Source: Pseudomonas ovata (GTDB lineage Bacteria > Pseudomonadota > Gammaproteobacteria > Pseudomonadales > Pseudomonadaceae). From it: DNA of 64,000 nucleotides. The notes beneath the pieces were generated by a model. The model made no database searches. It was not told where the DNA came from and saw only the letters and a list, made by a program, of their open reading frames with translations. The position numbers and the translations under genes were made by a program. The stretch is from the NCBI RefSeq assembly GCF_003131185.1, contig NZ_QFFU01000004.1, positions 186,001 through 250,000 on the forward strand, given 5' to 3'. Of the stretch, positions 1 to 7,963 are shown piece by piece (the first letter of the stretch is position 1; each line of letters starts with the position of its first letter).

Positions 1-98
1 GTCGGCGTGTGGCAAGGATCAAGCGGCGGGAATCACCGGGCCAGCATACGATGATCGACTGGCAAGGCTTTCCGGCCACCATTGGGTCGGGCTACAGC

Positions 99-138
99 AA
101 AAAAACCGATGGAGCGTCGCTCTCGCGCCCCATCGGTT
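99..138 (-). terminator. Rho-independent terminator of gabD
   Basis: On the minus strand a 9-bp stem (AACCGATGG paired with CCATCGGTT) closes an imperfect GC-rich hairpin and is followed by a run of seven T. It lies about 20 bp after the gabD stop, so gabD is transcribed as a unit ending here. The first 95 bases of the window contain no gene I can recognise. Confidence 0.85.
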
Positions 139-158
139 GCAAAGACCTGCTGCCGGAA

Positions 159-1601
159 TCAGACCGACAGGCAGAGGTATTTGATTTCCAGGTAGTCTTC
201 GATGCCGTACTTGGAGCCTTCACGGCCCAGGCCCGAGGACTTGATGCCGCCGAACGGCGCCACTTCGTTGGAAATCAGGCCGGTGTTGATACCCACCATG
301 CCGTACTCCAGCGCCTCGGCCACGCGGAAGACACGGCTCATGTTCTGCGCATAGAAGTACGAAGCCAGGCCGAACTCGGTGTCGTTGGCCATCGCGATGA
401 CTTCGGCCTCGTCCTTGAAGCTGAACAGCGGCGCCAGCGGGCCGAAGGTCTCTTCCTTGGCCACGGCCGCGTTTTTCGGCACGTTGATCAGGATGGTCGG
501 CTCGAAGAAGGTGCCTTCCAGGCTGTTACCGCCCGACAGCACCTTGGCGCCTTTGCTCAGGGCGTCGGCGATGTGTTCCTTGACCTTGGCCACGGCCTTT
601 TCGTCGATCAGCGGACCGGTGGTGATGCCCTCTTCCAGACCGTTGCCGATCTTGAGCTTGGCCACCGCCACTTTCAGCTTCTCGGCGAACGCGTCGTAGA
701 CGCCTTCCTGCACATAGATGCGGTTGGCGCAGACGCAGGTCTGGCCGTTGTTGCGGTACTTGGAGATGATCGCGCCTTCGACCGCCTTGTCCAGGTCGGC
801 ATCGTCAAACACGATGAAGGGCGCATTGCCGCCCAGCTCCAGCGACACTTTCTTGATGTCCTGGGCGCATTCGGCCATCAGCTGGCGACCGATCTCGGTG
901 GAACCGGTGAACGACAGCTTGCGCACGATCGGGTTGCTGGTCAGCTCGCCGCCGACTTCACCGGCGCTGCCGGTGACCACGCTGAACACGCCAGCCGGAA
1001 TACCGGCACGCTCGGCCAGCTCGGCCAGGGCCAGGGCGGAATACGGGGTCTGCGAAGCCGGCTTGAGCACCATGGTGCAACCGGCGGCCAGTGCTGGACC
1101 GGCCTTGCGGGTGATCATGGCCGCCGGGAAGTTCCACGGGGTGATGGCGGCGGTGACACCGATCGGCTGCTTGAGCACGATCAGGCGCTTGTCTGGCTGG
1201 TGGCCCGGAATCACGTCACCGTACACACGCTTGGCTTCTTCGGCGAACCACTCGATGAACGAAGCGGCATAGGCGATCTCGCCCTTGGCCTCGGCCAGCG
1301 GCTTACCCTGCTCCAGAGTCATCAGGCGCGCCAGGTCGTCCTGGTTCTCGATCATCAGCTCGTACCAGCGACGCAGCTTGGCGCCACGCTCCTTGGCGGT
1401 CAGAGCACGCCAGGCCGGCAGCGCCTTGTCGGCGGCCTCGATGGCACGACGGGTCTCGGCTGCGCCCATCTTCGGCACGCTGCCCAGCACCTCGTTGGTG
1501 GCCGGGTTGTTGACCTTGATGGTCTGGCCACCGTCTGCGTCCAGCCACGCACCGTTGATATAGGCTTGCTGGCGGAACAGTTTGGAATCCTTGAGCTGCA
1601 T
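159..1601 (-). CDS. gabD: NADP-dependent succinate-semialdehyde dehydrogenase
   Basis: This cytosolic enzyme oxidises succinate semialdehyde to succinate with NADP+, the last step of GABA catabolism feeding the TCA cycle. The 480-aa length fits the GabD family. Aldehyde dehydrogenase landmarks are visible: TPWNFPA at about 155, the NADP-contacting VLKPAS (K180), general base E255 in LELGGN and nucleophile C289 in GQTCVCANR. An AGGAGG sequence lies six bases before the ATG. In many pseudomonads gabT follows gabD; here a strong terminator follows, so co-transcription with a downstream gabT is not evident. A dehydrogenase for another short semialdehyde is possible, but the overall similarity to GabD is strong. 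Confidence 0.95.
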   Translation of the reverse strand: MQLKDSKLFRQQAYINGAWLDADGGQTIKVNNPATNEVLGSVPKMGAAETRRAIEAADKALPAWRALTAKERGAKLRRWYELMIENQDDLARLMTLEQGKPLAEAKGEIAYAASFIEWFAEEAKRVYGDVIPGHQPDKRLIVLKQPIGVTAAITPWNFPAAMITRKAGPALAAGCTMVLKPASQTPYSALALAELAERAGIPAGVFSVVTGSAGEVGGELTSNPIVRKLSFTGSTEIGRQLMAECAQDIKKVSLELGGNAPFIVFDDADLDKAVEGAIISKYRNNGQTCVCANRIYVQEGVYDAFAEKLKVAVAKLKIGNGLEEGITTGPLIDEKAVAKVKEHIADALSKGAKVLSGGNSLEGTFFEPTILINVPKNAAVAKEETFGPLAPLFSFKDEAEVIAMANDTEFGLASYFYAQNMSRVFRVAEALEYGMVGINTGLISNEVAPFGGIKSSGLGREGSKYGIEDYLEIKYLCLSV

Positions 1602-1936
1602 GTCGGCCTCCTGAATAGCACCGCGCAGACGCGGAGCGGGCTGATAGAGAAATGGCGCCCTGACTGGGCATCACTGAAATTTTTATTCGCCTTGACCTGG
1701 CGCACGAAGCTTAACAGGCAGAAAGGCCGAACAGGAGCGTTTGAAATCTCAAACGAATCCTAGGGATTGTGCCGGTAAAGGACAATAGGGCGTTCGGAAA
1801 AAAGAACAGATTGGCACGGATGGTCAGTTTTTCGTGCGTCGATGTCAGGTATAGGCAATGAAATGTGCGAAATCAACAACACACGCTCGCCAGCATGGAC
1901 GTGTGCGCGAGAGATGAGTATTATGGCGCCCGCATT
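1602..1936. other. Intergenic region between gabD and tRNA-Arg
   Basis: No coding sequence is convincing here. The region must hold the promoters of gabD (minus) and of the tRNA gene (plus). A minus-strand reading frame across the tRNA gene (1760-2014) is only antisense translation of the tRNA and was left out. Confidence 0.6.
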
Positions 1937-2013
1937 GCACCTGTAGCTCAGCTGGATAGAGTACTGCCCTCCGAAGGCAGGGGTCATGGGTTCGAATCCC
2001 GTCAGGTGCGCCA
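1937..2013 (+). tRNA. tRNA-Arg (anticodon CCG)
   Basis: A 77-nt gene with an encoded CCA end. The acceptor stem GCACCTG pairs with CAGGTGC, the anticodon stem CTGCC pairs with GGCAG around the loop CTCCGAA, giving anticodon CCG, and the T loop reads GGTTCGAATCC. The gene is intact even though its 3' half is the attachment site of an integrated element, because the element restores the same 3' end. Confidence 0.97.
1969..2013 (+). repeat. attL core: 3' end of tRNA-Arg
   Basis: The last 45 bases of the tRNA gene recur exactly at 16143-16187. With the integrase gene just inside, this is the left attachment site of a 14-kb integrative element. Confidence 0.9.
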
Positions 2014-2081
2014 CCTTCTATCCCTTGTATTACAAGGGGTTAGCTCCACTGCCAGAAACCTGTCCTAGTCCTGAAAGTCGT

Positions 2082-2105
2082 TTTTGCCACAAATTTGCCA
2101 CACTC
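2082..2105 (+). repeat. 24-bp direct repeat at the left inner end of the element
   Basis: This sequence contains TTTGCCACA twice, separated by AAT-type spacing, and has a perfect 24-bp copy at 16014-16037 just inside the right end. It is probably an arm-type integrase or excisionase site, by analogy with lambda and P4-like elements; that role is inference. Confidence 0.6.
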
Positions 2106-2118
2106 AAGTGTGGCGGGA

Positions 2119-3201
2119 ATGGTCGAAATGGCAACAATCAGGAATCGCGGCGAGTATCAGTGGGAAGCGCAAATTCGCCGTAAGGGCTATCCAGCCCAGC
2201 GAAAAACCTTCGAAACCAAATCCGATGCCCAAGCCTGGGCACGCATGATCGAAAGCGAAATCGACCGGGGCATCTTTGTCTCTCGCGTCGAGGCTGAACG
2301 CACTGCCTTTCATCAACTCATTGATCGCTACATCTCCGAAATTGCTCCGAAGCACAAAGGCGCGTATTCGGAAATCAAACGCCTGGAAGCACTCAAGCGT
2401 CATCCGCTGGCGACACGCATCGTTGCGACCCTCACCTCTTCCGACTTTGCCCGTTACCGCGACGAGCGCCTGAAGATTCGCAAGGGCAATACGGTGAAGC
2501 GTGAGCTGGCTTTGTTTCAGGGCGTGATCGAGGTCGCTCGCCGGGAGTGGGGAATTCACCTCGCGGAAAATCCGGTAAGGATGGTCAGCCGTCCCAGCTA
2601 CAACGACGAGCGCTCGCGACGCCTTGACCCGATTGAAGAGCAATACATGCTCGGCGCGCTAGAGCTTCGTGAGCGACGTGCTGATGGGACCTACGCCGAT
2701 GCATCACACAATCCCTGGATACGGCCCATCGTCCAACTGGCGATTGAGACAGCCATGCGCCGTGGCGAGATTTTCGAGCTGCGCTGGAAGCATGTGAACC
2801 TGGATCGTAGAACCGCGCACCTACCAGCGACGAAGAACGGACTGCCGAGAACCGTCCCACTTTCACCGAAGGCTATTCAACTGCTGAAGGATTTGCCGCG
2901 CTCGCTGTGCGGGCGAGTTTTCCCCACCACTGCCGATGCACTCAAGAAGGCCTTCGTGAGAGGTCTGGAGCGTGCGAGGCTGAAATACTTGGGAGATTGC
3001 AACGTAGCGCAGGTCACGCCTCAGGAAGACTTCCTGATCAATCTGCGCTTTCACGACCTGCGGCATGAGGCAACCTGTCGGCTTGCGACCAAGCTGCCGA
3101 ATTTGATCGAGCTCGCGAGCGTGACGGGGCATCGGGAGGTGAACATGCTTAAGCGGTACTACAACATTACTGCGGAGGAGCTGGCGGCGAAGCTAGCATA
3201 A
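2119..3201 (+). CDS. Tyrosine recombinase / integrase of the tRNA-Arg element
   Basis: This phage-type integrase would insert and excise the element at tRNA-Arg(CCG). It has an N-terminal arm-binding part (about 1-60), an SAM-like core-binding domain (about 60-160) and a C-terminal catalytic domain. Catalytic residues are visible: R in TAMRRGE (about 214/215), HDLRHE (H312, R315), the GHRE histidine (338) and the RYY tyrosine (about 347). The ATG at 2119 is preferred because the protein then begins with the usual MVEMATIRNRG; an upstream in-frame ATG at 2095 and one at 2128 are alternatives. It is adjacent to attL and transcribed away from the tRNA. Decayed copies lie near 16.3-16.8 kb and 17.8 kb. 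Confidence 0.93.
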   Translation: MVEMATIRNRGEYQWEAQIRRKGYPAQRKTFETKSDAQAWARMIESEIDRGIFVSRVEAERTAFHQLIDRYISEIAPKHKGAYSEIKRLEALKRHPLATRIVATLTSSDFARYRDERLKIRKGNTVKRELALFQGVIEVARREWGIHLAENPVRMVSRPSYNDERSRRLDPIEEQYMLGALELRERRADGTYADASHNPWIRPIVQLAIETAMRRGEIFELRWKHVNLDRRTAHLPATKNGLPRTVPLSPKAIQLLKDLPRSLCGRVFPTTADALKKAFVRGLERARLKYLGDCNVAQVTPQEDFLINLRFHDLRHEATCRLATKLPNLIELASVTGHREVNMLKRYYNITAEELAAKLA

Positions 3202-3204
3202 TAC

Positions 3205-3423
3205 CTATAAGCCTTGGCAGCCAGATTGAGCAAGCGCCGTCTCTGGAGCTGATTCGAATGTGCAGTCCATGGATAATCTCCAAACGCGATCACCTAACTT
3301 GCCTAGAGCCTTAGCAGCGGGCTGCCCTGGGCTATCTAAGTCAAACTCAGAAGAGTTTGGCTTGAGAGAGTCTGTAGCAGATAGCGCCTCGTACTGCTCC
3401 ATTTCGTAATGAGCCGTCGTCAT
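3205..3423 (-). CDS. Hypothetical protein, third gene of an AT-rich operon
   Basis: I do not recognise this 72-aa product. It starts 15 bases after the stop of the preceding gene on the same strand and has an AGGA ribosome-binding site six bases before its ATG, which argues it is real. It ends four bases from the convergent integrase stop. The protein is acidic at the N-terminus and shows no membrane segment or known motif. It could be a chance frame. Confidence 0.45.
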   Translation of the reverse strand: MTTAHYEMEQYEALSATDSLKPNSSEFDLDSPGQPAAKALGKLGDRVWRLSMDCTFESAPETALAQSGCQGL

Positions 3424-3438
3424 GAAGATCCTGATAGC

Positions 3439-3768
3439 TTAATGGAAGTCTCTCATGAACCTTTCCAGATCGCGCTCGGCATTGTTAGCATTGAATATGA
3501 CCTCTTCGAAAAGAACTCTCATAAACTGATAGTCATTTCTTTCAAAATCATAAACCGAAAAAGGTGTCGACTGACCATCGCTACCATTCAACCGGAACCA
3601 GAAGCTACTTACTTCTCTATCCGGATCAAATTCCGAGGATATATATAGGCTCATGTCGTTGTGCGAAGCAATAAAAGACCCTCCCTCCCCTGGAATCCAT
3701 TGCAATTTGTTAGACTGAGTTTGCTTTAGGACAAACTCCATAAAAACCTGAAATCTAGAAGGTATCAT
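3439..3768 (-). CDS. Hypothetical 109-aa protein
   Basis: No family is recognised. The protein is soluble, rich in aromatic residues (SSFWFRLNG, FMRVLFEEV, LERFMRDFH) and looks like a compact alpha/beta domain. Its ATG overlaps the stop of the upstream membrane-protein gene by four bases, so the two are translationally coupled. The AT-rich base composition differs strongly from the host and from the neighbouring hsd genes, indicating separate acquisition. Confidence 0.75.
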   Translation of the reverse strand: MIPSRFQVFMEFVLKQTQSNKLQWIPGEGGSFIASHNDMSLYISSEFDPDREVSSFWFRLNGSDGQSTPFSVYDFERNDYQFMRVLFEEVIFNANNAERDLERFMRDFH

Positions 3769-4388
3769 ACGACCTCACTTTTATAAGTGTTTTTCGAAGC
3801 GGAATACCTAGACAAATCGTCATGCATCCGCTTCAATACATCAATAGTTGTTTTATAGGGATGTTCTCGCGAGCCGTCCTGCCCACCAACTTGTGGAGCA
3901 TTTTTATAAGCGGCCTGTGCGTTACCTTTGGGTTTACGAACAGCAGCAACGTGCTCATAAGAGTTCAAAATCAGAATATTATTATCGTGTTCTGGCGTGT
4001 TTTTCCCGTTAGTGAACACAGCAAAGTAAATATGTTTTATCCTAGATATAAAAATCACTGGGACTGCCCTATTATTTCTAAGCTCAGCCACAGATGAATT
4101 AATTATTTCAAGACAGGAATTGACTTCCTGAAGCTCCAGCTGCAGCTTCAGACCATTGTAAGATTTGGCCGCAGCTTTAGCCATGTCGTCTGAAACTGAT
4201 CCTAGTCTTGCGATTTCAAAAATAGCTACAAACAAACCATAGACGGTAACCCAGAACCCTACGAAAGCCATCACATCTGTGTCTTTCTCTGTAAGCTTCG
4301 GATAGTTTGAATTAAGAATAACAGCTAATAGCAACAGGAAAATCAAACTGAGCAAATGTACAAATCGACTTTTCAAACATCCTTTCAT
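3765..4388 (-). CDS. Hypothetical protein with two N-terminal membrane segments
   Basis: The 207-aa product has two likely transmembrane helices (about residues 9-25 and 40-60), a short linker with coiled-coil potential (MAKAAAKSYNGLKLQLELQE) and a cytoplasmic C-terminal domain of about 110 residues that I cannot assign. It is the first gene of a coupled operon with the 109-aa and perhaps the 72-aa product. A small membrane protein plus a soluble partner beside an integrase is a common layout for cargo such as defence or inhibition modules, but nothing in the sequence proves this. Confidence 0.75.
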   Translation of the reverse strand: MKGCLKSRFVHLLSLIFLLLLAVILNSNYPKLTEKDTDVMAFVGFWVTVYGLFVAIFEIARLGSVSDDMAKAAAKSYNGLKLQLELQEVNSCLEIINSSVAELRNNRAVPVIFISRIKHIYFAVFTNGKNTPEHDNNILILNSYEHVAAVRKPKGNAQAAYKNAPQVGGQDGSREHPYKTTIDVLKRMHDDLSRYSASKNTYKSEVV

Positions 4389-4543
4389 TTAATATTCCGT
4401 TCATTGTCAGCTTAATATTAGCCACACCAGAATTACAACCAACCACTAGGGCTACCTTCTTAAACTGTTATTTTTGCGTGCCCATCAAGGTATCTGAGCA
4501 ACATTATCACGACAGAAACAAATCAGCTAGCTAGCCGAATAGC

Positions 4544-4564
4544 AAGGCGGCGTTCGCCCGCCTT
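4544..4564. terminator. Hairpin downstream of the 200-aa gene
   Basis: A 7-bp perfect stem AAGGCGG/CCGCCTT encloses seven bases, about 90 bp beyond the stop of the minus-strand gene at 4656. It has no T run, so its function as a terminator is weak. The rest of 4389-4655 shows no gene. Confidence 0.35.
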
Positions 4565-4655
4565 CGTCTCGCCGCGTGCCATTTTGACGACCTTCCCTCC
4601 CCATTCGAAAAGCTGCTGGCAAGCCAAAATGGAGCGATTAATCAGCCAAAAGAGG

Positions 4656-5258
4656 TCATCGAGAGTAAGACCTTGAATCATGCATATCAAAACCAAGCGC
4701 TAGGCCAAGCTCTGTAGCACCCGAGTTTGTCCGCAATCGAGTAGCCGTAGCCTGATCGCGCTCACGCTGCCTAAGCCGATAAACCTCATAGAAGCATGCG
4801 ACAACCTGTTCCCTGGTCAAATCAGGGAGCGTCGTCCGACGCTTGAGGGTGTTCACTATTTTCCGTGCGCAAAGCTGAGCTGCTTCTCGCTCATACGACC
4901 GGAAAGCCAAATCGCGGAAAGCCCACATGCTGATCCAGCCGCTTGATAACGCCCATAGCGTCAAACGCTGATGGGTCGACCAAGCCATACGCGTGTGGCC
5001 GCTCAAGTACCTCCGGAGAATCCGGCCGTCCGCGTCTTTGAATCCGTAAATTCCCAGCTCTGTCAGCAACCGCTCAAGAGCTACGCGCGACATCCCTGAC
5101 TTGCGCAAAATGGCTGAGAACAGGTACTCAAGCAGATCCACGGGGACGCGGACAACAAAGTTTCTCCGGCTCGTTTCCTCATGACGTTTCAGTTCACGAA
5201 AAACAAGCTGGAAAGCTTCATCCGGGTCGACATCTGCATCGGGAATGTGTGGTTGCAT
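4656..5258 (-). CDS. Conserved hypothetical island protein
   Basis: No named domain is recognised in this 200-aa basic, helical protein (for example RRNFVVRVPVDLLEYLF, LLTELGIYGFKD). The middle part suggests a DNA-binding helical bundle. It is divergent from the AlpA-like/winged-helix gene pair, the place where element control genes often sit. The C-terminal 40 residues (RQRERDQATATRLRTNS) are repeated in a relic at 24248-24448, which shows that a homologue existed in a second element. Confidence 0.75.
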   Translation of the reverse strand: MQPHIPDADVDPDEAFQLVFRELKRHEETSRRNFVVRVPVDLLEYLFSAILRKSGMSRVALERLLTELGIYGFKDADGRILRRYLSGHTRMAWSTHQRLTLWALSSGWISMWAFRDLAFRSYEREAAQLCARKIVNTLKRRTTLPDLTREQVVACFYEVYRLRQRERDQATATRLRTNSGATELGLALGFDMHDSRSYSR

Positions 5259-5367
5259 GGAACCATTCTTTGGCTAATTCGCGCATCTGTCAAAAAGGTG
5301 TCCTAGTGAATCTGCAGTCGCATGGCGAAAGCTGGAGGCATTCCATAGCAGCCTAGCGAGAGTCACG

Positions 5368-5667
5368 ATGAGCATCGATTACGAAACCATTCAAAAAGTT
5401 CAGAAGCTAGCAGATGACGTACTGATCGGCGTTGCCGAGGTCGCTGCATTGACAGGCTTCAGCGCTCTGACCGTGCGTCAGCGCAAATTGCCGGGGCTTG
5501 AGCCCGTTCCCGGCCTGTCACGCTTGCGATGGCGGCTAGGTGATCTCAGACAGTGGATGCGTACCGGGGCAATCACATCGGCTCCTCTCCTCAAGCAAGC
5601 CTCGACCGAAGGAACACATAAAGTCGGGCGCCCTACCAAGAAGTCTCAGGTGGAGGCTCGGAAATGA
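5368..5667 (+). CDS. AlpA/MerR-like helix-turn-helix regulator
   Basis: The 99-aa protein carries an excisionase-type winged helix-turn-helix at about residues 18-65: LIGVAEVAALTGFSALTVRQ followed by PGLSRLRWRLGDLRQWMR, the AlpA pattern. Such proteins activate integrase or bend DNA for excision in P4-like elements. The C-terminus is basic (GRPTKKSQVEARK). It overlaps the next gene by four bases (ATGA), so the pair is co-translated. A transcriptional role as opposed to a true excisionase role cannot be decided from sequence. Confidence 0.8.
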   Translation: MSIDYETIQKVQKLADDVLIGVAEVAALTGFSALTVRQRKLPGLEPVPGLSRLRWRLGDLRQWMRTGAITSAPLLKQASTEGTHKVGRPTKKSQVEARK

Positions 5668-6284
5668 GTGAGCTGGAATTGTCGGTTGATGTCGCCACCG
5701 GGCAGGAACCACAGGATCAATTGAAATCCAACACCTATTGGTTTCACATTTTCCAGGCCATGGTGGATCACGAACTCGCAAAGCTAGGACCGTATGCATT
5801 CGCGGTCTACTGCGTGATCAAATCCCACTGCGATCTCAGAACGGGACTCTCGATTCCTTCAATCCCAACCATCGCTCGCAAAGCTGGGATCAGTCCGCGC
5901 CAGGCTATGCGCGAGATCAAAACGCTTGAAACCCGAGGCTACATCAGCAGGACGCGGTCCCGTAAACATAACGAATATAAGCTCACGGAAAAAATCGCAA
6001 TTAGCGACTCGCAAGGCAGACCCAGAGGCCAAGCACAGTGGGAGTACCGTCCAGCCCAGATCAAAAGCACGGTTGATGAACTGAAACGTATGCTCTTCAA
6101 CAGGGAGGCAGTCGGCCAAGGTATTCACATCGAAAACCTACAGATCATCGAGAACCAGACCAACATTGGCTTCCAGATTAGCCAAGCTGACTTGGATCAT
6201 TTGGCCGAGAGCAATCCGGACATCTACACCAAGCTGCTGTCTATCCGGAACTCGATCCGGGAGCGCAAGGCGACCAAGACATGA
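5664..6284 (+). CDS. Winged-helix replication-initiator-like protein
   Basis: The 206-aa product has a helix_turn_helix_36-type domain at about 30-105: AFAVYCVIKSHCDLR, IPSIPTIARKAGISPRQAMR, IKTLETRGYISRTRS. This fold occurs in plasmid RepA-like initiators and island regulators. The C-terminal 90 residues are unassigned. Coupled to the AlpA-like gene, and followed directly by a cluster of GTGAC/GTCAC inverted repeats that could be its binding sites. A role in replicating the excised circle or in gene control are both plausible. Confidence 0.75.
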   Translation: MSELELSVDVATGQEPQDQLKSNTYWFHIFQAMVDHELAKLGPYAFAVYCVIKSHCDLRTGLSIPSIPTIARKAGISPRQAMREIKTLETRGYISRTRSRKHNEYKLTEKIAISDSQGRPRGQAQWEYRPAQIKSTVDELKRMLFNREAVGQGIHIENLQIIENQTNIGFQISQADLDHLAESNPDIYTKLLSIRNSIRERKATKT

Positions 6285-6303
6285 GTTATACACAGGACCG
6301 CCA

Positions 6304-6388
6304 GTCACGTGACAGGGTGGCATGCATGCGCTCGCGTCAGGTGACTGTGTGACATGTGTAACCTGATTTGAGGTGACACAGAGTCACC
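6304..6388. repeat. Cluster of GTGAC/GTCAC inverted repeats
   Basis: The perfect palindrome GTCACGTGAC (6304-6313), the motif AGGTGACTGTGTGAC (about 6340-6354) and the inverted repeat GGTGAC-ACAGA-GTCACC (6372-6388) lie within 85 bp just after the winged-helix gene. They look like operators or iterons; the assignment is inference. Confidence 0.5.
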
Positions 6389-6498
6389 CATACAAGAAGA
6401 GAAAAAAACATATCAATTGGAACACCCTTGCTGCTCGCGACCCGACAAGATCTAGGAACGCGGCAAGCCATGATAACGATCCGCAGGAGGTCTCAACG

Positions 6499-6771
6499 AT
6501 GATCCAACCATCAGATGCTCATAGACTGGAAATCGCCCAGGACGTCTTGGGTTGCTTGATAGCGCTCCGTTCCGAATCGATTTTCTACGAGCGGAAGAAA
6601 GCCCAACCGAATGTTGAAATCATCAGCCAGTGGAAAGCAGAGCGGAACACCCTCTTCGACCTGACCCGCAGTTTGGACTGTAACGACCGGGATACCATCG
6701 AGAATGTCATCGCGACCTATGGCCCCTCTGCCAGAGCTCTGTTTGATCAGGAAGGTAGTATGAGCAGCTAG
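6499..6771 (+). CDS. Hypothetical 90-aa protein
   Basis: The ATG at 6499 is chosen because CAGGAGG precedes it by about eight bases; an open frame extends upstream to 6373 but has no such signal and reads as low-complexity basic sequence. The product is a soluble helical protein (LEIAQDVLGCLIALRSESIFYERKK) of no recognised family. It follows the AlpA/winged-helix pair on the same strand and is probably part of the element's maintenance set. Confidence 0.65.
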   Translation: MIQPSDAHRLEIAQDVLGCLIALRSESIFYERKKAQPNVEIISQWKAERNTLFDLTRSLDCNDRDTIENVIATYGPSARALFDQEGSMSS

Positions 6772-6856
6772 CCCTGCGCACCGGCTACCCAAAGGGCGTA
6801 TCAGTTAAGGCGTTCCACTTTACTGACATGCGTTCCGCCGCCCTGAGATGCTGCAC

Positions 6857-7048
6857 TCAATCTGAATTGGGCGGCGTGGAGCGTCTGGCAGGTTTTGACT
6901 CGGGAATGAGCTCAGGTATCAGATTGAGCTCTCCCGCATAGACCATGAGGGTTCCGCACCTGGTAAACGGCTTACCACCGTTCATCGCGTCTACAGATTT
7001 CCGTCGCAGTGCAAGCGACCACATTTTCTTCAGCCAGCTTTCACTCAT
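6857..7048 (-). CDS. Small hypothetical protein
   Basis: A 63-aa frame (MSESWLKKMWSLALRRKS at the start) has a GGAG ribosome-binding site about ten bases before its ATG. No family is recognised. Supporting evidence is only the start signal and plausible composition, so it may be spurious. Confidence 0.35.
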   Translation of the reverse strand: MSESWLKKMWSLALRRKSVDAMNGGKPFTRCGTLMVYAGELNLIPELIPESKPARRSTPPNSD

Positions 7049-7654
7049 AGCGTTTACTCCAGATATGGATGACGTACCCAGATTTGCCTACCGAATGCCT
7101 CCCTCAGCATCGCCAGATATACCTCTCCCTGTGCTACCAGATGTTTTTCTCTTTACCCGAGTGATCCTGGCACAGTCACCAACGGCAACTGCGCGCACGT
7201 CACAATACCAACACCATCACAGCCAACGCCCTCCTTTGTACAGCGTCGTGTTGCCGTGTTTTCTGAAAATTACCGCGCTCACTTCGCAAAATATTTTGAT
7301 GATCAATTTTGTTAGGGCGATGGCGTCTGACTCTTGTGTTTATCGAGTCATTGGACGATTCCCCTGCCCCCTCCCCAACGATGCTTTTGTTCATCAAGGT
7401 CCAAGAAATCCAGCACATACGTACAGACAACTTTTCTGACCAAAATCGTTCACAACGGCTGCAACCATTTGGTGGATAGGAACTGGGACAGGGTAGGGTT
7501 TGTACTCCCGCCATGAATGGCGTACGTACAACCGGCAACGCGGCAGTCGTTTCACTTCTTTGCTTTGCCTACCGTCCCTGCTCAGGGCGAGCCCCGAGAC
7601 CCCACTACGCCGATTGGCCGGAAAGTTTTGGTGGAATTCGCTCCCGCCGGAGGT
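7049..7654. other. Long stretch without a convincing gene
   Basis: About 600 bp separate two minus-strand genes. Open frames exist on both strands (7200-7538 minus, 6945-7439 plus) but lack start signals and protein-like composition. Base composition is mixed, with short repeats such as TACGTAC near 7420 and 7522 and a purine-rich GGGGAGGGGGCAGGGG on the minus strand near 7361-7376. It could be an origin, a transfer site or a decayed gene. Confidence 0.4.
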
Positions 7655-7963
7655 TCATAACTCGGTAGAGATGCCCCACAGCGCAAGAACCTCATGCTCC
7701 GCCAGACCTTCCCCCCGCTGAGCCAATCCGAGGGGCGAAATGAGCGCCTCATGCTCGACGATTTGCTGTTCAAGCAACCGCCCTAAAAGCAGCAGCTCTC
7801 CCTGTGCTTCAAGTGCGCGAAGCTGTTCGGGAGAATTAAACGCCCAGCGGTCAAGAATCTGCCAGCCGCATGCATTATACGAAGTGGAACGGCGGACAGA
7901 CTCGATGGCCGTAGCCGCCAGGACGCCAGACGCGATTCTCAATGGCATGTGCTCAATGAGCAT
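7655..7963 (-). CDS. Hypothetical 102-aa protein
   Basis: A small soluble protein with an N-terminal segment MLIEHMPLRIASGVLAATAIE and a leucine/glutamate-rich helical second half (LRALEAQGELLLLGRLLEQQ). No family is recognised. Its start overlaps the end of the upstream 82-aa gene by 11 bases, so the two form a coupled pair. Located between the element's replication-like genes and the restriction system. Confidence 0.6.
   Translation of the reverse strand: MLIEHMPLRIASGVLAATAIESVRRSTSYNACGWQILDRWAFNSPEQLRALEAQGELLLLGRLLEQQIVEHEALISPLGLAQRGEGLAEHEVLALWGISTEL

Noticed and set aside
2..95. Possible gabT remnant before gabD's terminator
   Set aside because: Neither strand gives a match to the start or end of GabT that I can see.
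9..1763. Long plus-strand frame over gabD
   Set aside because: Antisense to a well-supported dehydrogenase gene; its repetitive glycine/arginine/histidine composition is typical of shadow frames in GC-rich DNA.
1760..2014. Minus-strand frame beginning [14 protein letters not shown]
   Set aside because: It is the antisense translation of the tRNA gene, a well-known spurious call. A second instance at 16123-16308 arises from the attR copy.
6857..7048. Calling the 63-codon frame a toxin-antitoxin component
   Set aside because: Only a start signal supports the gene; nothing links it to a toxin or antitoxin family.
7200..7538. Minus-strand frame of 112 codons in the 7.0-7.6 kb gap
   Set aside because: No ribosome-binding site, irregular composition and no recognised motif.
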